From contig NC_133169.1 in assembly GCF_040802235.1 (NCBI RefSeq), positions 48,429,034 through 48,493,033 on the forward strand: 64,000 nt of DNA, read 5' to 3'. The position numbers were made by a program, and so were the translations under genes. The notes beneath the pieces are model-generated. The model had not been told where the DNA came from, did no database searches, and saw only the letters and a list, made by a program, of their open reading frames with translations. The stretch is from Manis javanica (Eukaryota; Chordata; Mammalia; Pholidota; Manidae). This document shows, in pieces, positions 38,054 through 49,500 of the stretch (position 1 is the first letter of the stretch; each line of letters opens with the position of its first letter).

Positions 38054-38343
38054 TGGGTTTCAGCCCCGGGCAAGTTTGCTATGGATTCAATGTGACCAAA
38101 GAAATTGACAGCAAAACTTTCTTTCAGGTGAAAGGGTTTATTACCCGGCTTGTTCTCCTGGCAGTAGGCTGAGCACTAGTGCCTCTGCCTCCTCCCAGAG
38201 CACTGGGCCGAGCTCTCTATACAGTGGAAAAATAGCTTATTGCCTAAAGGTGTGGAAGTGGTAGCCTAGCAACAGGCTAGTAACATCATCAGGTGGTTTA
38301 AGTTCAGTGAGGATCCTGGCCATAGGAACCCCAACTTCCCCAC
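38054..38343 (-). repeat. 5' LTR of ERV-B
   Basis: On the minus strand it begins TGTGGGGAAG and ends near CTGAAACCCA, about 290 bp. It contains a TATA-like stretch and an AATAAA signal. It is homologous to the plus-oriented lone LTR at 38916-39263 and unrelated to the ERV-A LTR. Confidence 0.75.
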
Positions 38344-38915
38344 ACTGGTGTAGAGCATGTACTGCCACTGGCTGAATGGATGGGTGCATCTGGCTACTTG
38401 TACAATTCAGTGACCCTCTAAAGCCTTGGGGTTGGCATCCAGATTCCTTAGCTCTGCACTCAAGGCCCTCTGTAGTTATACTTCAACAGTCTGCCCAGCT
38501 GTGTGGCTCCTTTTCCCCCACCAGCACCCTTTGCTCCCCACACACCTCTCTGCCTACCTTGAGCTACACCTACACTTACCTGCCCAAAATGGCTTTTCAT
38601 CCTGCACCTTCATCTTACTTACTCTCTTTGTCAACACAGGTCAGCTGTCACCACCTCTGACAGGCTCTCACCTGCCTGGCCCTCTTCCTGCCAAACGTCA
38701 CCTGTGCTGGGTGTGGGTGTGTGTCAGAGCCCTGTAAGAAAAATGCTCCCTATTCAAAGGTTGTAACATCCTTTCCCATCCTTAAGGGAAAACCAAAAAT
38801 AATTTCATCTACATACCAATTAAAATTTTAAATTAATACAAATGCCTTAACTGTAACAAAAAGTATTAAAAATTAAATAATAATGTATACTTCAATATGC
38901 AAATATTAGAGTGGT
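38344..38915. other. Spacer between inverted ERV-B type LTRs
   Basis: AT-rich toward its right end. No gene recognised. It forms the loop between two LTRs in opposite orientation. Confidence 0.5.
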
Positions 38916-39263
38916 GTGGGGAAAATGGAAGTTCCTGTGGCCAGGATCCTCACCTGACCCTAAACTACTTAATGATGTAACTGGCCTGCTACTAGGGTAC
39001 CGCTTCCACACCCACAGGCAATGGGCTGTTATTGACTGAATCACTGTATAAAGAGCTCTGCCCAGTGCTCTGGGCAGAGGCAGAGGTAGAGACAGAGGAG
39101 GATTAGGGGCCTGCAGACTGCCAGTTGCAGACATTCTAGTGCTGGACCTACTGCCTGGAGAATAAGGCGGGGGTATAAACCCTTTCACCTCAAGAATTTT
39201 CATTGTCATTCCTCTATCTCACCAAATCCATAGTGAACTTGCCCGGAGCTGAAACCCTCAGGC
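38916..39263 (+). repeat. Lone LTR of ERV-B type, plus orientation
   Basis: Runs from TGTGGGGAAAATGG to GAAACCCTCA, about 350 bp, with a TATA-like ctgtataaagagctctgc at 39045-39062 and ataaaccctttcacc in the R region. No internal retroviral sequence follows, so it is a solo LTR. It points toward the class I-like gene and ends about 680 bp before the presumed start codon. Confidence 0.75.
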
Positions 39264-39439
39264 AAGACAGTCCCCCAAGGAAACCACAAGTGTTTTAGAA
39301 TCACAGGACAGTTGTCAAAGACCTTTGCCTGACTCTTCAAAGGACAGTAATGCTAGCTCCACTGCCGTGTCTCGCTTCGAGAGCCAGTGACGCAATTTAG
39401 CGATATTTCACAATTACCAACATTCTTGGTTTTCTTTTT

Positions 39440-40530
39440 TGTCTTGGTTTTCTAGTGCGGAGGCCCAGCATGGGGGACCATCGAGGAGCTGCGAGAGGGA
39501 GCCAGGGGCGCTGCGGAACCCGGGCGGGGCGCCGCTGGAAAGCCTAGACGGGGCAGAGGGCCACCTGGCGAGACCCTAGCGACGGCCGGGGTGGGACTCG
39601 GGGTGGGACGGGGGAGGGGCGGGGCCGGAGAGAGGGGTTGGGCGGAGCTGGAGCTCCTAGGGGCGGGGCCTAATGTGGGCCTGAGGCGGGGCCTGAGCCG
39701 GGGTGGGCGGGGCGAAGAGCCAGGGTGGGACGGAGTTGGAGCGGGAGTCAGCCGGGGCCGGAGTCTCAGTCGGAGCTAAAGTCCTAGTAAAAACGGGGCG
39801 GGCTGGGGCCGCTGCCGGCGGACTTTCCGAAAGCTTCTCCCTCGCGCCCCGGGGCCCGTGAAGGCGTCGGCTCCAGGCGGCGGGCCCCACCTCTGCAGAC
39901 AGGCTCCGCGGAGGTCGGCGCCCGGGGCAGAGCGCAAGGCTGGCGGCCAGGAGTTGGAGGAGCCCCAGGAGCGCGCGCGCCGGGCCGCTGCCGGCCCTGG
40001 TGCTGCTCCTGTTCGTGCTGGGGCTGGTGCCGGAACGTGCGGCAGGTGATGAGGCGGAGGGGCGCCGGGGACCAGGGCAGGACAGTCGTCCCCCGACCGG
40101 AGCGGAGCGCGGCTGAGGGAGCCTGGGGACAGAGCGGGCCTGGGGACGGGGATGGGGACGGGGAGTCGGGGGCTGACTCGGGACTGCTGGGGCGCCGAGC
40201 CGCGGGTGCGGCAGGCCCTTGTCTGTCGCCTACCGCTGCGGATCGGGGCGGCGGGGTCCGGCGGCGCCCCCTGCGCGGCCTAGCCGACGCCGCAGCTTCC
40301 GGGAGTTCCCCGTGCGCGCCTTCGGAGCACGCCGCTCGCGCTCGGCTCCCGGGCCTGGGTTCTCCGGAAGGCCCCGGGGGTGGGGGTGGGGGTCTTTTGC
40401 GGGCAGTAACCAGGTGGCCGACACGCCCCCTGCCAGCTATCGCTCCCCGCGGGGCGTCTCACTGGGTCCGTGAGAGCCGCTCTCCGGTTGACAGTGCGGC
40501 CCCTGGAGGAGCTAGAGGATGAAGAGGGGA
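39440..40530. promoter_or_regulatory. CpG island promoter of the class I-like gene
   Basis: Very GC- and CpG-rich, with many GC-box runs (ggggcggggcc-type, about 39600-39720) and no TATA. It covers the putative first exon and the start of intron 1. A motif GGTTTCAGTTTTG at 40574-40586, just past the island, is one base from an IRF/ISRE core on the minus strand. CpG-island promoters usually indicate broad expression. Confidence 0.8.
39940..40045 (+). CDS. Class I-like exon 1: signal peptide, CTG start proposed
   Basis: Frame AARSWRSPRSARAGPLP then ALVLLLFVLGLVPERAA: a basic n-region, a Leu/Val h-region and a small-residue cleavage site, ending G|GTGATG in phase 1 as in class I genes. In this frame a stop lies at 39859-39861 and no ATG occurs before the splice site. 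CTG at 39940 has A at -3 and G at +4 and is followed by GCGGCC, exactly what a class I start ATGGCGGCC would leave after A-to-C. So either CTG initiation or a lost start. Confidence 0.65.
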
Positions 40531-43500
40531 AAGGGGATTTCTCTGACCCGGCTCGGAATTTCCATTCCGTCCCGGTTTCAGTTTTGCGAGCAGAGCTGGC
40601 CGGGCCATATCCTGGGTTCCCACGGCTCGCTTAGGTCACCGCCCAGTCCGGCCAGGTGCACCCAAGCGGGGACTTTTATTAGCACAGGCGAGGAGGTGTC
40701 CGCCATCGCTCTGGTAGTAAGAGCTGGTGTGCTTTCTGCCAAGCTCTATTCTAAGCGCTTCACAAGCAAAGACGCCATTTCGTCTCTCGGGACACAGCCT
40801 CAGTTTACAATTAACGGATTTACAGAGTAGGCGCTAGGTGGCAGGATAGAATAGTTCTTCACCTTTTTTGTGCCTTGGACCCCCTCTAAGAGTGTTGTGT
40901 GTTTTTTTTTGAGAGGGCATCTCTCATATTTATTGATCAAATGGTTGTTAACAACAATAAAATTCTGTATAGGGGACTCAATGCACAATCATTAATCAAC
41001 CCCAAGCCTAATTCTCAACAGTCTCCAATCTTCTGAAGCATAATGAACAAGTTCTTACATGGTAAACAAATTCTTACATAGTGAGTAAGTTCTTACATGG
41101 TGAACAGTGCAAGGGCAGTCATCACAGAAACTTTCGGTTTTGATCACGCATTATGAACTATAAACAATCAGGTCAAATATTATTCGTTTGATTTTTATAC
41201 TTGATTTATATGTGAATCCCACATTTCTCCCTTATTATTAATAAAATGCTGAAGTGGTAGGTAGATGCAAGATAAACATAGAAAACATAGTTTAGTGCTG
41301 TAAGAGGGCAAATGTAGATGATCAGGTGTGTGCCTATAGACTAAGTATTAATCCAAGCTAGAAAAGGGCAACAAAACATCCATGGATGCAGAAGATTGCT
41401 CTCAAAACAGGGGGGGTGAGGTTCTAAGCCTCACCTCTGTTGATGCCCAATTTCTCACCTGATGGCTCCCCTGCAACTGTGCCTGTCTTAGGTTGTTCCT
41501 CCCTTGAGGAATCTTACCCGTCTCTAAGAGTGTTTTTAATGCGTAAAATGAAATAAATGCATAGGATTACAGAGAAACCCAATTGTGTTTCTACAAAGCC
41601 ATTAAAGTTTTGAACTAGAATTATGTATATGTGATCTGTAATGTATGTGCTCCTAAGCTAACACATTAAATAATGCATTAAATAGCAACAGTTCCCTGAA
41701 TTTGGAAGGAGGGTGAAGCACATTTCCAGGTGTCTGCAGCAATTGTCATGTGATTCGAATAGAACTGTGGCCTTCTATGGGGTATCAAGGTACAGGTCCT
41801 GCTAAACCTGATGAGCCTTGTTACAAACTCCATTCATAATGGGAGAAAGGCTTAATTTCCCCTGGAGGTAAGTGAAAATAAATGTTATTTTTCCCTCCAA
41901 GTTGAGGCTCCTGAGCTCAACAAGCTGCCCGTGCAGGAGGATTCAGCCATCAGCTGCCCAAGGGAAACACTTGATAGAGAATTATCCTGGATGTCTGCAC
42001 AGATCAGGGTAGAGTTTGGCCAACATCCCTAGACCTGGAACCTGGGGGGACTGGGCCAGTGTCTCTGGGCCAGAGCTGTGTAACCAGTCTTGGTTTTCAG
42101 GTTCACACAGCTGCTGGGGATCCTTCTCATAGCCCCTCTCTGGTGCAGTAGGAGCACACAGATGATCCCAGTTCTGCATGGCAGGGATGCTCATGGGTGT
42201 GTGCACACAGGCTCTGTAGCCTTTTGGGTGTGAGGGGTGTCAGGGCTGGCCCAGGGTGATGGGACCCTGAGCCAAGGAAGAGGGTAGGAGTGGTAGGATA
42301 ACCCCAGGTGTGTGCCAGATTGTAGGGAGATGGCCTGTGATGGGGAAGTAGCCAGGGGCTCCTGGCAGGACCCTCACAGTGCTCCTGGGTGCCAGTTTCC
42401 CTTCAGGAGGTAGGGAGGGAGGAAGTGGCCTCCATGGGGCAGATTTGAGTGCTGCAGGAGGGCGTGCTGAGCCTCAGGGTGCCCTGTGATGGACGATTCA
42501 TTTATTATCCCCACAGTAAAGAGCTGGGGCTTTAAGAAGCTAACCAGCTACCCAGGATTGCACAGTTCCATGGCTGGTTAGGATTTGGACCCAGCTGGCA
42601 GCATGTGAGCATCACTGGGGAGGTTTCGATGCTGCCAGGGTGCAGGCTAAACCCACGAAATGCCTGTCAACAGCAGGGTTGTCAAAGCCCCAGGCAGTGC
42701 TGGGGCAGCCAGGTGGAGACCTTCAGGCAGAGGGGGAGGCAGCCCAGCCCAGCTTCCCTCCTCTCTAGGTGGTTAGTCAGGGCCTACCTCACAGGAATGC
42801 GGCGAAACACCATGGAAAGCCCAGAACCATGCCTAGCACCGAGGCCCAGAACTCAGGCCAACTGGATTTTTGCCTGTGTGCCAGAGAAGGTTCCAGTCTC
42901 CTGAAAAAGTCCCCCGTGTCTCTCTCCCCATTGTGCCTCTCATCACTCTATACTGTTATCATTCATGCCATCCCTCCCAGCAGACACAAGGATGTGTAGG
43001 GTACTCATGCCTTGAGATTCATACTTCCTTTCTCCATTTCCCCCTTGCAGAGAGTCCCTGGGCACTGCCTTTAGTGGCCGATGGCCCCGTTCCGTTAGCA
43101 AAGGTGTTGATGGCAGAACTAGCCAAAGTGCAACTGGAAGACAAGCCATGGCCAAGAGGTAAGGCCTTGCCCACCTGTGGAAGGAGGGACAGGTTGGAGG
43201 GGGCCAGGAGCCCCCAGCCTGCAGGAGGGCATGTCACAGTCTGGGAACCTGGTGGACTGTCCTGGGGTTGGGGAACTGCCAGGGTAGGAGACACAGAGGC
43301 CAGAGCCTCTGGAGGTGCCCCAGGGCCTGAGGCCTGGCTAGGACTCTCCCAACTCCAGTTCTTTCTTTCCCATGCCTGCCTCTCCTTCAGGATAGGAAAG
43401 GTATGAGGCTAAGATGATGTCTGCAGAGACCTTCCTGCAAGCCTGCACTTCTCCGTTATGTTCATTAGTTCCGTGAATGCTCCAGCGCCATGGAGCAAGT

Positions 43501-46500
43501 CAATTAATTGCCCCCACTTACAGATAGGAAAACCGAGGCTGCGAGCTGTGCAGGAACTTCCTCAAAGCAACACAGAGTGGCAGTGCCAACTTGGGCTCTG
43601 CGGAGGTGGGGACGATGCAAGCCAAGTCTCCAGGGCAGGCCCTGCACCTCCCTCCCCCATCACAGTCAGAGGAAGAGGGAGGATCTGCTTAAGGGGGTCA
43701 GAACTGTCCCCTACTGGGGACTGGCCACATGGCCCAGTGACCAGGAAGCGGCAGTGGAGGGGCGATGATACAGACTGACCCTGAGGCAGCCATGGGCATG
43801 TGCTACCTTCTTAGGCCATGTCACAGCAGAGATTAACCTGGAAACCCCCGTGTGGCCCCCACGTCCTCTGCTGTGGTTCCACAGTAGCTGGCATTTACCC
43901 AGCCAGCCAGGGGTGTCACCTCCAAAGACAGAGGTTGCCTGATGATTGCCCTCTCAGCTTCTTTTGCCCCCTCTGGGCAGGAGCCCAAGGCACTAATGAT
44001 CCCTCCTGGGTCCAGTGAGTAACTGGATGTCCAGGCCAAGCTCAGACTGTCTTCCTCCGGCAGAAGAGGCGTATGGGCAGCTTGTGAGCCCACAGAGAGC
44101 AGACAGCAGAGGATTTTTAGGGAAGAAGGGATGGTAGGCCCCTCACTGGGTACGTGGAAGGCAGTGCCTGGAAGTGAGCTGAATGAGGGGCCCACAGTCA
44201 TGTACTTGTCTCCCAAATAGGTGCCTGACCCCCAAGATGGGCACGGGGTGCCATAGCGTGGGCTGTGGGAGAGGCAGCCCAGAGTGTAGCAGGAAGGACT
44301 GGGCCAGAGGCTGCATCCAGGCCATTCCGGACACTGTCTGGAAGAAGATTTGGGATCAACCCCTTCTTTCACTGCTACTGCCTCCTGCTGCCAAATCCCA
44401 GCACTGTTTTATTTTTTCCCTTGCATAATTGCGGCGGCCTACAAACACCCAGAGCACGCTCCTGCCTCAGGACCTTTGCACTGGCTCTCCCCGCTGCAGA
44501 CCTAGAATGTGCTCTCCCAGATCTCTACATGGCTGGCTCCTTCAGGGTTTTACTCCTTTTGGGAGAGGCCTTCCCTGCCTGTTGTAACCATAATTTTAAA
44601 CCTCTCCCCTAACATTTTGCATATTTCTGCTTTATTTTTCACCCTCAGCACTCATCACTGTCCATCCTGTCGTCCTGTGTTGTTTATCTTGCTTATCCTA
44701 CATTCCTTTAAGCTTTCTGAGAGCAGGCAAGAGGTGGGGGTATATTATTCTGCCTATCCCAGCATCCCCAGGGCCTCAGAGAGGGTCAGACAGTTGGTGC
44801 TCAGAAAGTACTGGCCGAGTAGAGCAGCAGGGAGGGCCCCAGGGGCCATGTCATCTAGGCTGCTGGGTAGGTAGGGCTGAGCTAGCTTAACCGGTAACCA
44901 GGATGGTGTCTAGGGAGGGCAGAGAGTGGGGAGCTACCAATGCAGAGGGGCCTGCTCGCCTGTGCCCAGCCGCACAGTGTCCACAGGAGCTTGTTCACTG
45001 AAGGGCGGGTGTGGCCAGGGCCTCCTGGAGAGCCTGGGTATGCTGTCTGGCCCTGTTTTTCGCTGCTGGTATGAGGTTGGCAGGTGACTTTGCCTCTCCA
45101 TGGCTCATTTTTCCATCCATCTGAGGTACCACAGGACCTGCCTGATGAAGTTGCTATGAGGGTCAGCCTAGCCAGAATTTTGTAAAGTGCTCCACATATG
45201 GCCCAGCACCTAAGTGCTTTGGAATTCTTTTGTAAATTTTAAAAGGAGCATATTGATAGACTTCCCCTCACTTTTAACCCAAGATAACTGGCCATTAAAG
45301 CAGCTGACATTAACAAACACTAACATTACACACTAAGCAGTTAGCATGCCAGCCCTAACCCAACAACCGGTGGTGTGTTGCTTGGCTTCCCACCATGCCC
45401 GGCCTTGGGATCGCTTGGTCTTCAGCACCTTCTCACACCTGGGGACGAGCATGTCAGTACCTTTGGGGGCTCTCTGGTGGTGGGAGCACCGGGGTCCCTG
45501 GGACCCTGCTCTGCATCTCAGGCCTCGGTCCCAGCAGTGGCTCAGAGACTCTGGCTGCAGTTTTCAGGGGACGTCCTTCTTCCCAGACTGTGCAGCCACC
45601 TCCCTCCCAGTTTCAGGGCAGCAAGAGCCATGACCTTCAGCGCTTACGGGTTTGAACTGGCCACCAATCTCACAGGACACAACAGGCTTTAGTCTAATAC
45701 CACATGTATTCGTTTCCGATAGCTGCTGTAACAGATGACCACAACTGGGTGGCTTAAGACAACACACATTTATTTTCTTACTTCTGGAGGTCAGAAGTCC
45801 CACATGGGATTCACTGGGCTGAAACCAGGGTGTCAGGCAGAGCTACCGCAGATCACAGCCAAGGAGCAATAGGTCACCATGATGCAGAGAAGCCTCAGCC
45901 TCTGTTCCCCCAAGGCTCTGTGCCTGTTCACAGCACCCAGCCCAGGCATGCCCCCACTGACTTTCAGTGGGTGGTTTGCAAGGAAACGGCACCCTGAGAG
46001 AGGTTCCAGTCATTCCCAGAGGCTCACCACAGCCCAGCCCTGGTGGCAACCCTGTGCACAAACACTTTCAGTGCTGACCCTTCTCACCTCCTAGAAGGAG
46101 ATTCCTCCAACCTTGTGCCAAGAGTTCATCTTTCCTGAGCTTAGATAAAGGCAGCAGGCTCTGGGGAGAGAATGCAGCCTCCCCACCTTCTAGTGCAGGA
46201 CTCAGCCTCATCTGTAAAGCAGGGCCAGTCACACTGACTCCTGGGGTTTATCCTCAGGATCAACTAAGATGGTAAATGAAAAGAAGCCAGACCAGGGCAG
46301 GCTGTGATCATCACTGCTATTCATGCTCTCGTTTTTTGTCCAATTCAACAAACACAGGAAGTGAGTGCCCACTGTGCACCAGGTGTGGTGTTCCCCCAAA
46401 GGCCTGTAGAAACGTCGGTGACACAGATGTGTGGCCTGCCCTCATGGAGCCCACAGCTCCACAGGGAGCACAGAGGCCCCTCTGACAGATGTCAGGGTGG

Positions 46501-49500
46501 AATGAGGAGGGCTTCCTGGAGGAAGGGACACCTGAGTTACAACCGGAGGGATGAGGAGACATTGGCCAACACAAGAGAGGAGAGGGGAGTGCTGGGGCAG
46601 AGGGCCTGGGCAGAGTTTGGTGTGGCTGCAGTGTAGGTAAACAGTTGTGAAGGTGTTTGAGCCCCTCCTTTCACATTTCAGTGTTCAGACATCGAGCACC
46701 TACTGTGTGCTAGATGCTGTTCTTGGCCCTGGGGAAACAAGAACAATCCATACAGGAATCCCAATCCCTGTGAGCTGAGATTGCAGGGGAGAGACACACT
46801 GAACAAGATAGACAAGTGAAGTGCATATTCTTTATGAACTGGTTGTGCTCTGGAGAAAACACAATGACAGGAGTACTAGGAAGGTAAATATTTCATGGGA
46901 CAGGCAAGAAAGGCATCACTGATAAAGTGGCATTTGAGCAAAACCTTTTTAAAAAATTAAGGGAGTGATCCATGGAGATTCCTGAAGTGGGCTGAGTTTT
47001 TAAAGATACGTTTGTTTTAATAACTTGAGTCAGAACTGGCTGCAGAGTAGATTTCACTTCCAGCACCATGTTGAATGGGTGAGCTGGTGCTTCTGGAGAC
47101 AGTAGAGAACAACTATGAGGCTGCTTTTGCACTTAAAGAGAAGAGATCAACTAGCAACATCTGCTGTGGGAGCGGGAGGAGCAGGTAATGGAGTTGGGAT
47201 GCCACCCGCTTGTCAGCAATGACTCAGGCTGAAAGTGATGGACCACCTTTATCCAGCATCTCTGGGGAATGAATGATTCCATGTAAGTTAAGCTTCCAAA
47301 CCTACTTTTTAAAAATTACACTTTTTAATTGTAAGATGGGACACCAGAGAATCACATTGAACTCCAGACATGAGTGCAAAGCCTGAGTAAGTGGGCCCTG
47401 AGAGAGGAACTAGGAAACCTCTGGGCATAAAGTCCACAAACCTTCACGCATGAATTTGGCCTCAGTGTCTGATTATCTTTCTAACCTGTTGGGATGCCCT
47501 TGCTTTTATGACTGTAATTCCCAGCTCCTGCACTCCCTGAGAGCCGGCACTCCTGACAGGTTTCTCCTGCCCCACCCACCATGTCACACCATCCCTGGCG
47601 CAGACCCTGGCAGTGCCAGTAAGCCCAGGGCCACTTTGTGTTTCCACAGGGACTCACTCCCTCCGCTACCACTACCTGGCCCTGTCAGCGCCAGGCCCGG
47701 ACCTACCCCAGTTTCTGGCTGTAGGCTATGTGGACGACCATCCCTTCATCCAGTATGACAGTCATGCGGACAGGGCTGAGCCCCAGGTCCCATGGATGGC
47801 GCCCCTGGATGCCCAGTACTGGGAGACAGAGACCCAGAAGCAGAGGGTCTGGGCGAAGGTGCAGCAGGTGGAGACATGGATGGTGATGGGCTACCACAAC
47901 CACAGCAGCGGTGCGTTGGGCGGGCCCCCGGGCCCCGCTCCCTGCCCACCTGCATGTTCATGCTCCAGGCAGCTGTGCCTGCCAGGGGACAGGCTGCCTC
48001 CTGAAGCCTCTCAGAGGGTGCAGGGTGTGCTCCTGACGCGTGGCTCTAACCCCACAGCCAGGCAGAGCGCACTTCTCCTAATCCTGGCCTCTCCCTCTGC
48101 CACCAGGTGCAAACTGGCAAAGCTTGTCCTTCCTCACCTCCCACCCTCCCCAAACGCCTCATATCACACCAACCCCCAGGCTCCGACACCATCCTGCCTC
48201 ATAGGGGAGGGAGGCCAGATGAACTTGAACTAGGTGGATAGCTAAGGGTGGAAGAGAGCCCAGGCGAGGACCCTGCTCTGCCCAGCATCAGCAAGGACTG
48301 GGGGCATTTCTCAGCCTTAATATCCTGGTCTCAGCAGTGGTGAGCTCACACCCACTGTCAGGGTGGCTGCCAGCCTGGATGAGGCACCTGTGGGGCACAG
48401 CTTGCCCACACAGCACCCATCCCCCACGTGTCTGGACACCCAAGTGACTGGAAGTCTCAGGTCCCAGAGGCCTTGGAAGGAGTAGGTGCAAAGGCCCAAG
48501 ACTGGGAAGAGCTGTGCAGCAGCCCAGGGCCCCTGGGATGACCACCACCAGCCCCCAGTGGCCCCTGTAACCATCAGGCTCACCAGAGTTCACATTTTAA
48601 CATCACTGAAATTGGGGCATGACTTAGTTCTACCTCTGAGGACATGTTACACCTGTAAGTAGCCATTTTCCCTTCAAGTAATGATGTGCCTAATGAATTC
48701 AGGCCCTCTTCCCACATAAGAGACTCAGCAGGCTTCTCATGAAAATTACCTGGGGATCATTTCTTTAAATGCTAGCACCCTGCCCCCCCACCCCAGTTGG
48801 CAGGCTGGAGTTCCAAGACAGCCAGTGTTTCAGTTTGAGTCCAAAGCCCCTGTGGTTGGTGGGCTACCCGTCACGACCCCAGGCATCTCAGGCAGCCTTC
48901 TTGCCCACCTGCAGGCATGCACAGCACACAGCGCATGTTCGGCTGTGAGGTCCAGGAGGACGGCCACTCCAGTGCCTTCTGGCAGTTTGGCTTTGATGGG
49001 CAGGACCACCTGTCTCTGGACCTGGAGACACTGAGCTGGGTGTCAGCCAAGCATGTGGCCATAGGGACCAAGCGCTGGTGGGAGGCCGAGCGCTGCTATG
49101 CAGAATACGACAAGGCTTACCTGGAAAGCATCTGCCTCAGCTCCCTGCACAGGTACCTGGAGCTGGGAGGCCAGAGCTTCACTCGGAGAGGTAAGGCCCC
49201 TTGGCAAGTGGTTCCAGGCTCCCGTTCACAAGAGCCATCCCGCTTCACAGAGAGGCCCTGGGGAGTGAGGGGATGGCTCTGCTCTCCTGGCCCAGAAAGC
49301 CAGCCAGCCAGTAACAGGTTCCTCATGCAGAGCAGGACAGAGCCCAGACCACGGGCCCTTGCTTCAGGGGGGTTGGGGAGTCTCCCTACACAGTGGTCTT
49401 GGGGAGTAAACCCCTTAACTATGGGCCTTCCTTATCTACAGGTGGTCATAAAGTACTTTTAAAAACTCCTTGGGAAACAGACCCCAGGCTGGTCCCTGGG

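Larger units (their letters stand above)
33165..38343 (-). mobile_element. Endogenous retrovirus B (class I, gammaretrovirus-like), fossil
   Basis: Minus-strand element. Reading right to left: 5' LTR (about 38343-38054), leader, gag-like region (about 37200-36310), protease with an LVDTGAE-type active-site motif (about 36224-35870), reverse transcriptase (about 35896-35080), RNase H with a DGSS motif, and integrase with zinc-finger and core text (34914-33778). Its left end stops in unassigned internal sequence next to an L1 3' UTR fragment at 33160, and no 3' LTR or env is recognised. It is closely related to ERV-A in pol but has a different LTR family. It is broken in several places. Somewhat better preserved pol suggests it is no older than ERV-A. 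Confidence 0.88.

Noticed and set aside
39591-40522. Several long frames across the CpG island
   Set aside because: Stop-poor GC-rich DNA opens all frames; only the frame with the signal peptide and a class I-type phase-1 donor was kept.
42605-43406. Frames extending past both sides of the 43051-43158 exon
   Set aside because: The extensions lie beyond strong splice sites and have no similarity to class I; only the spliced part was kept.
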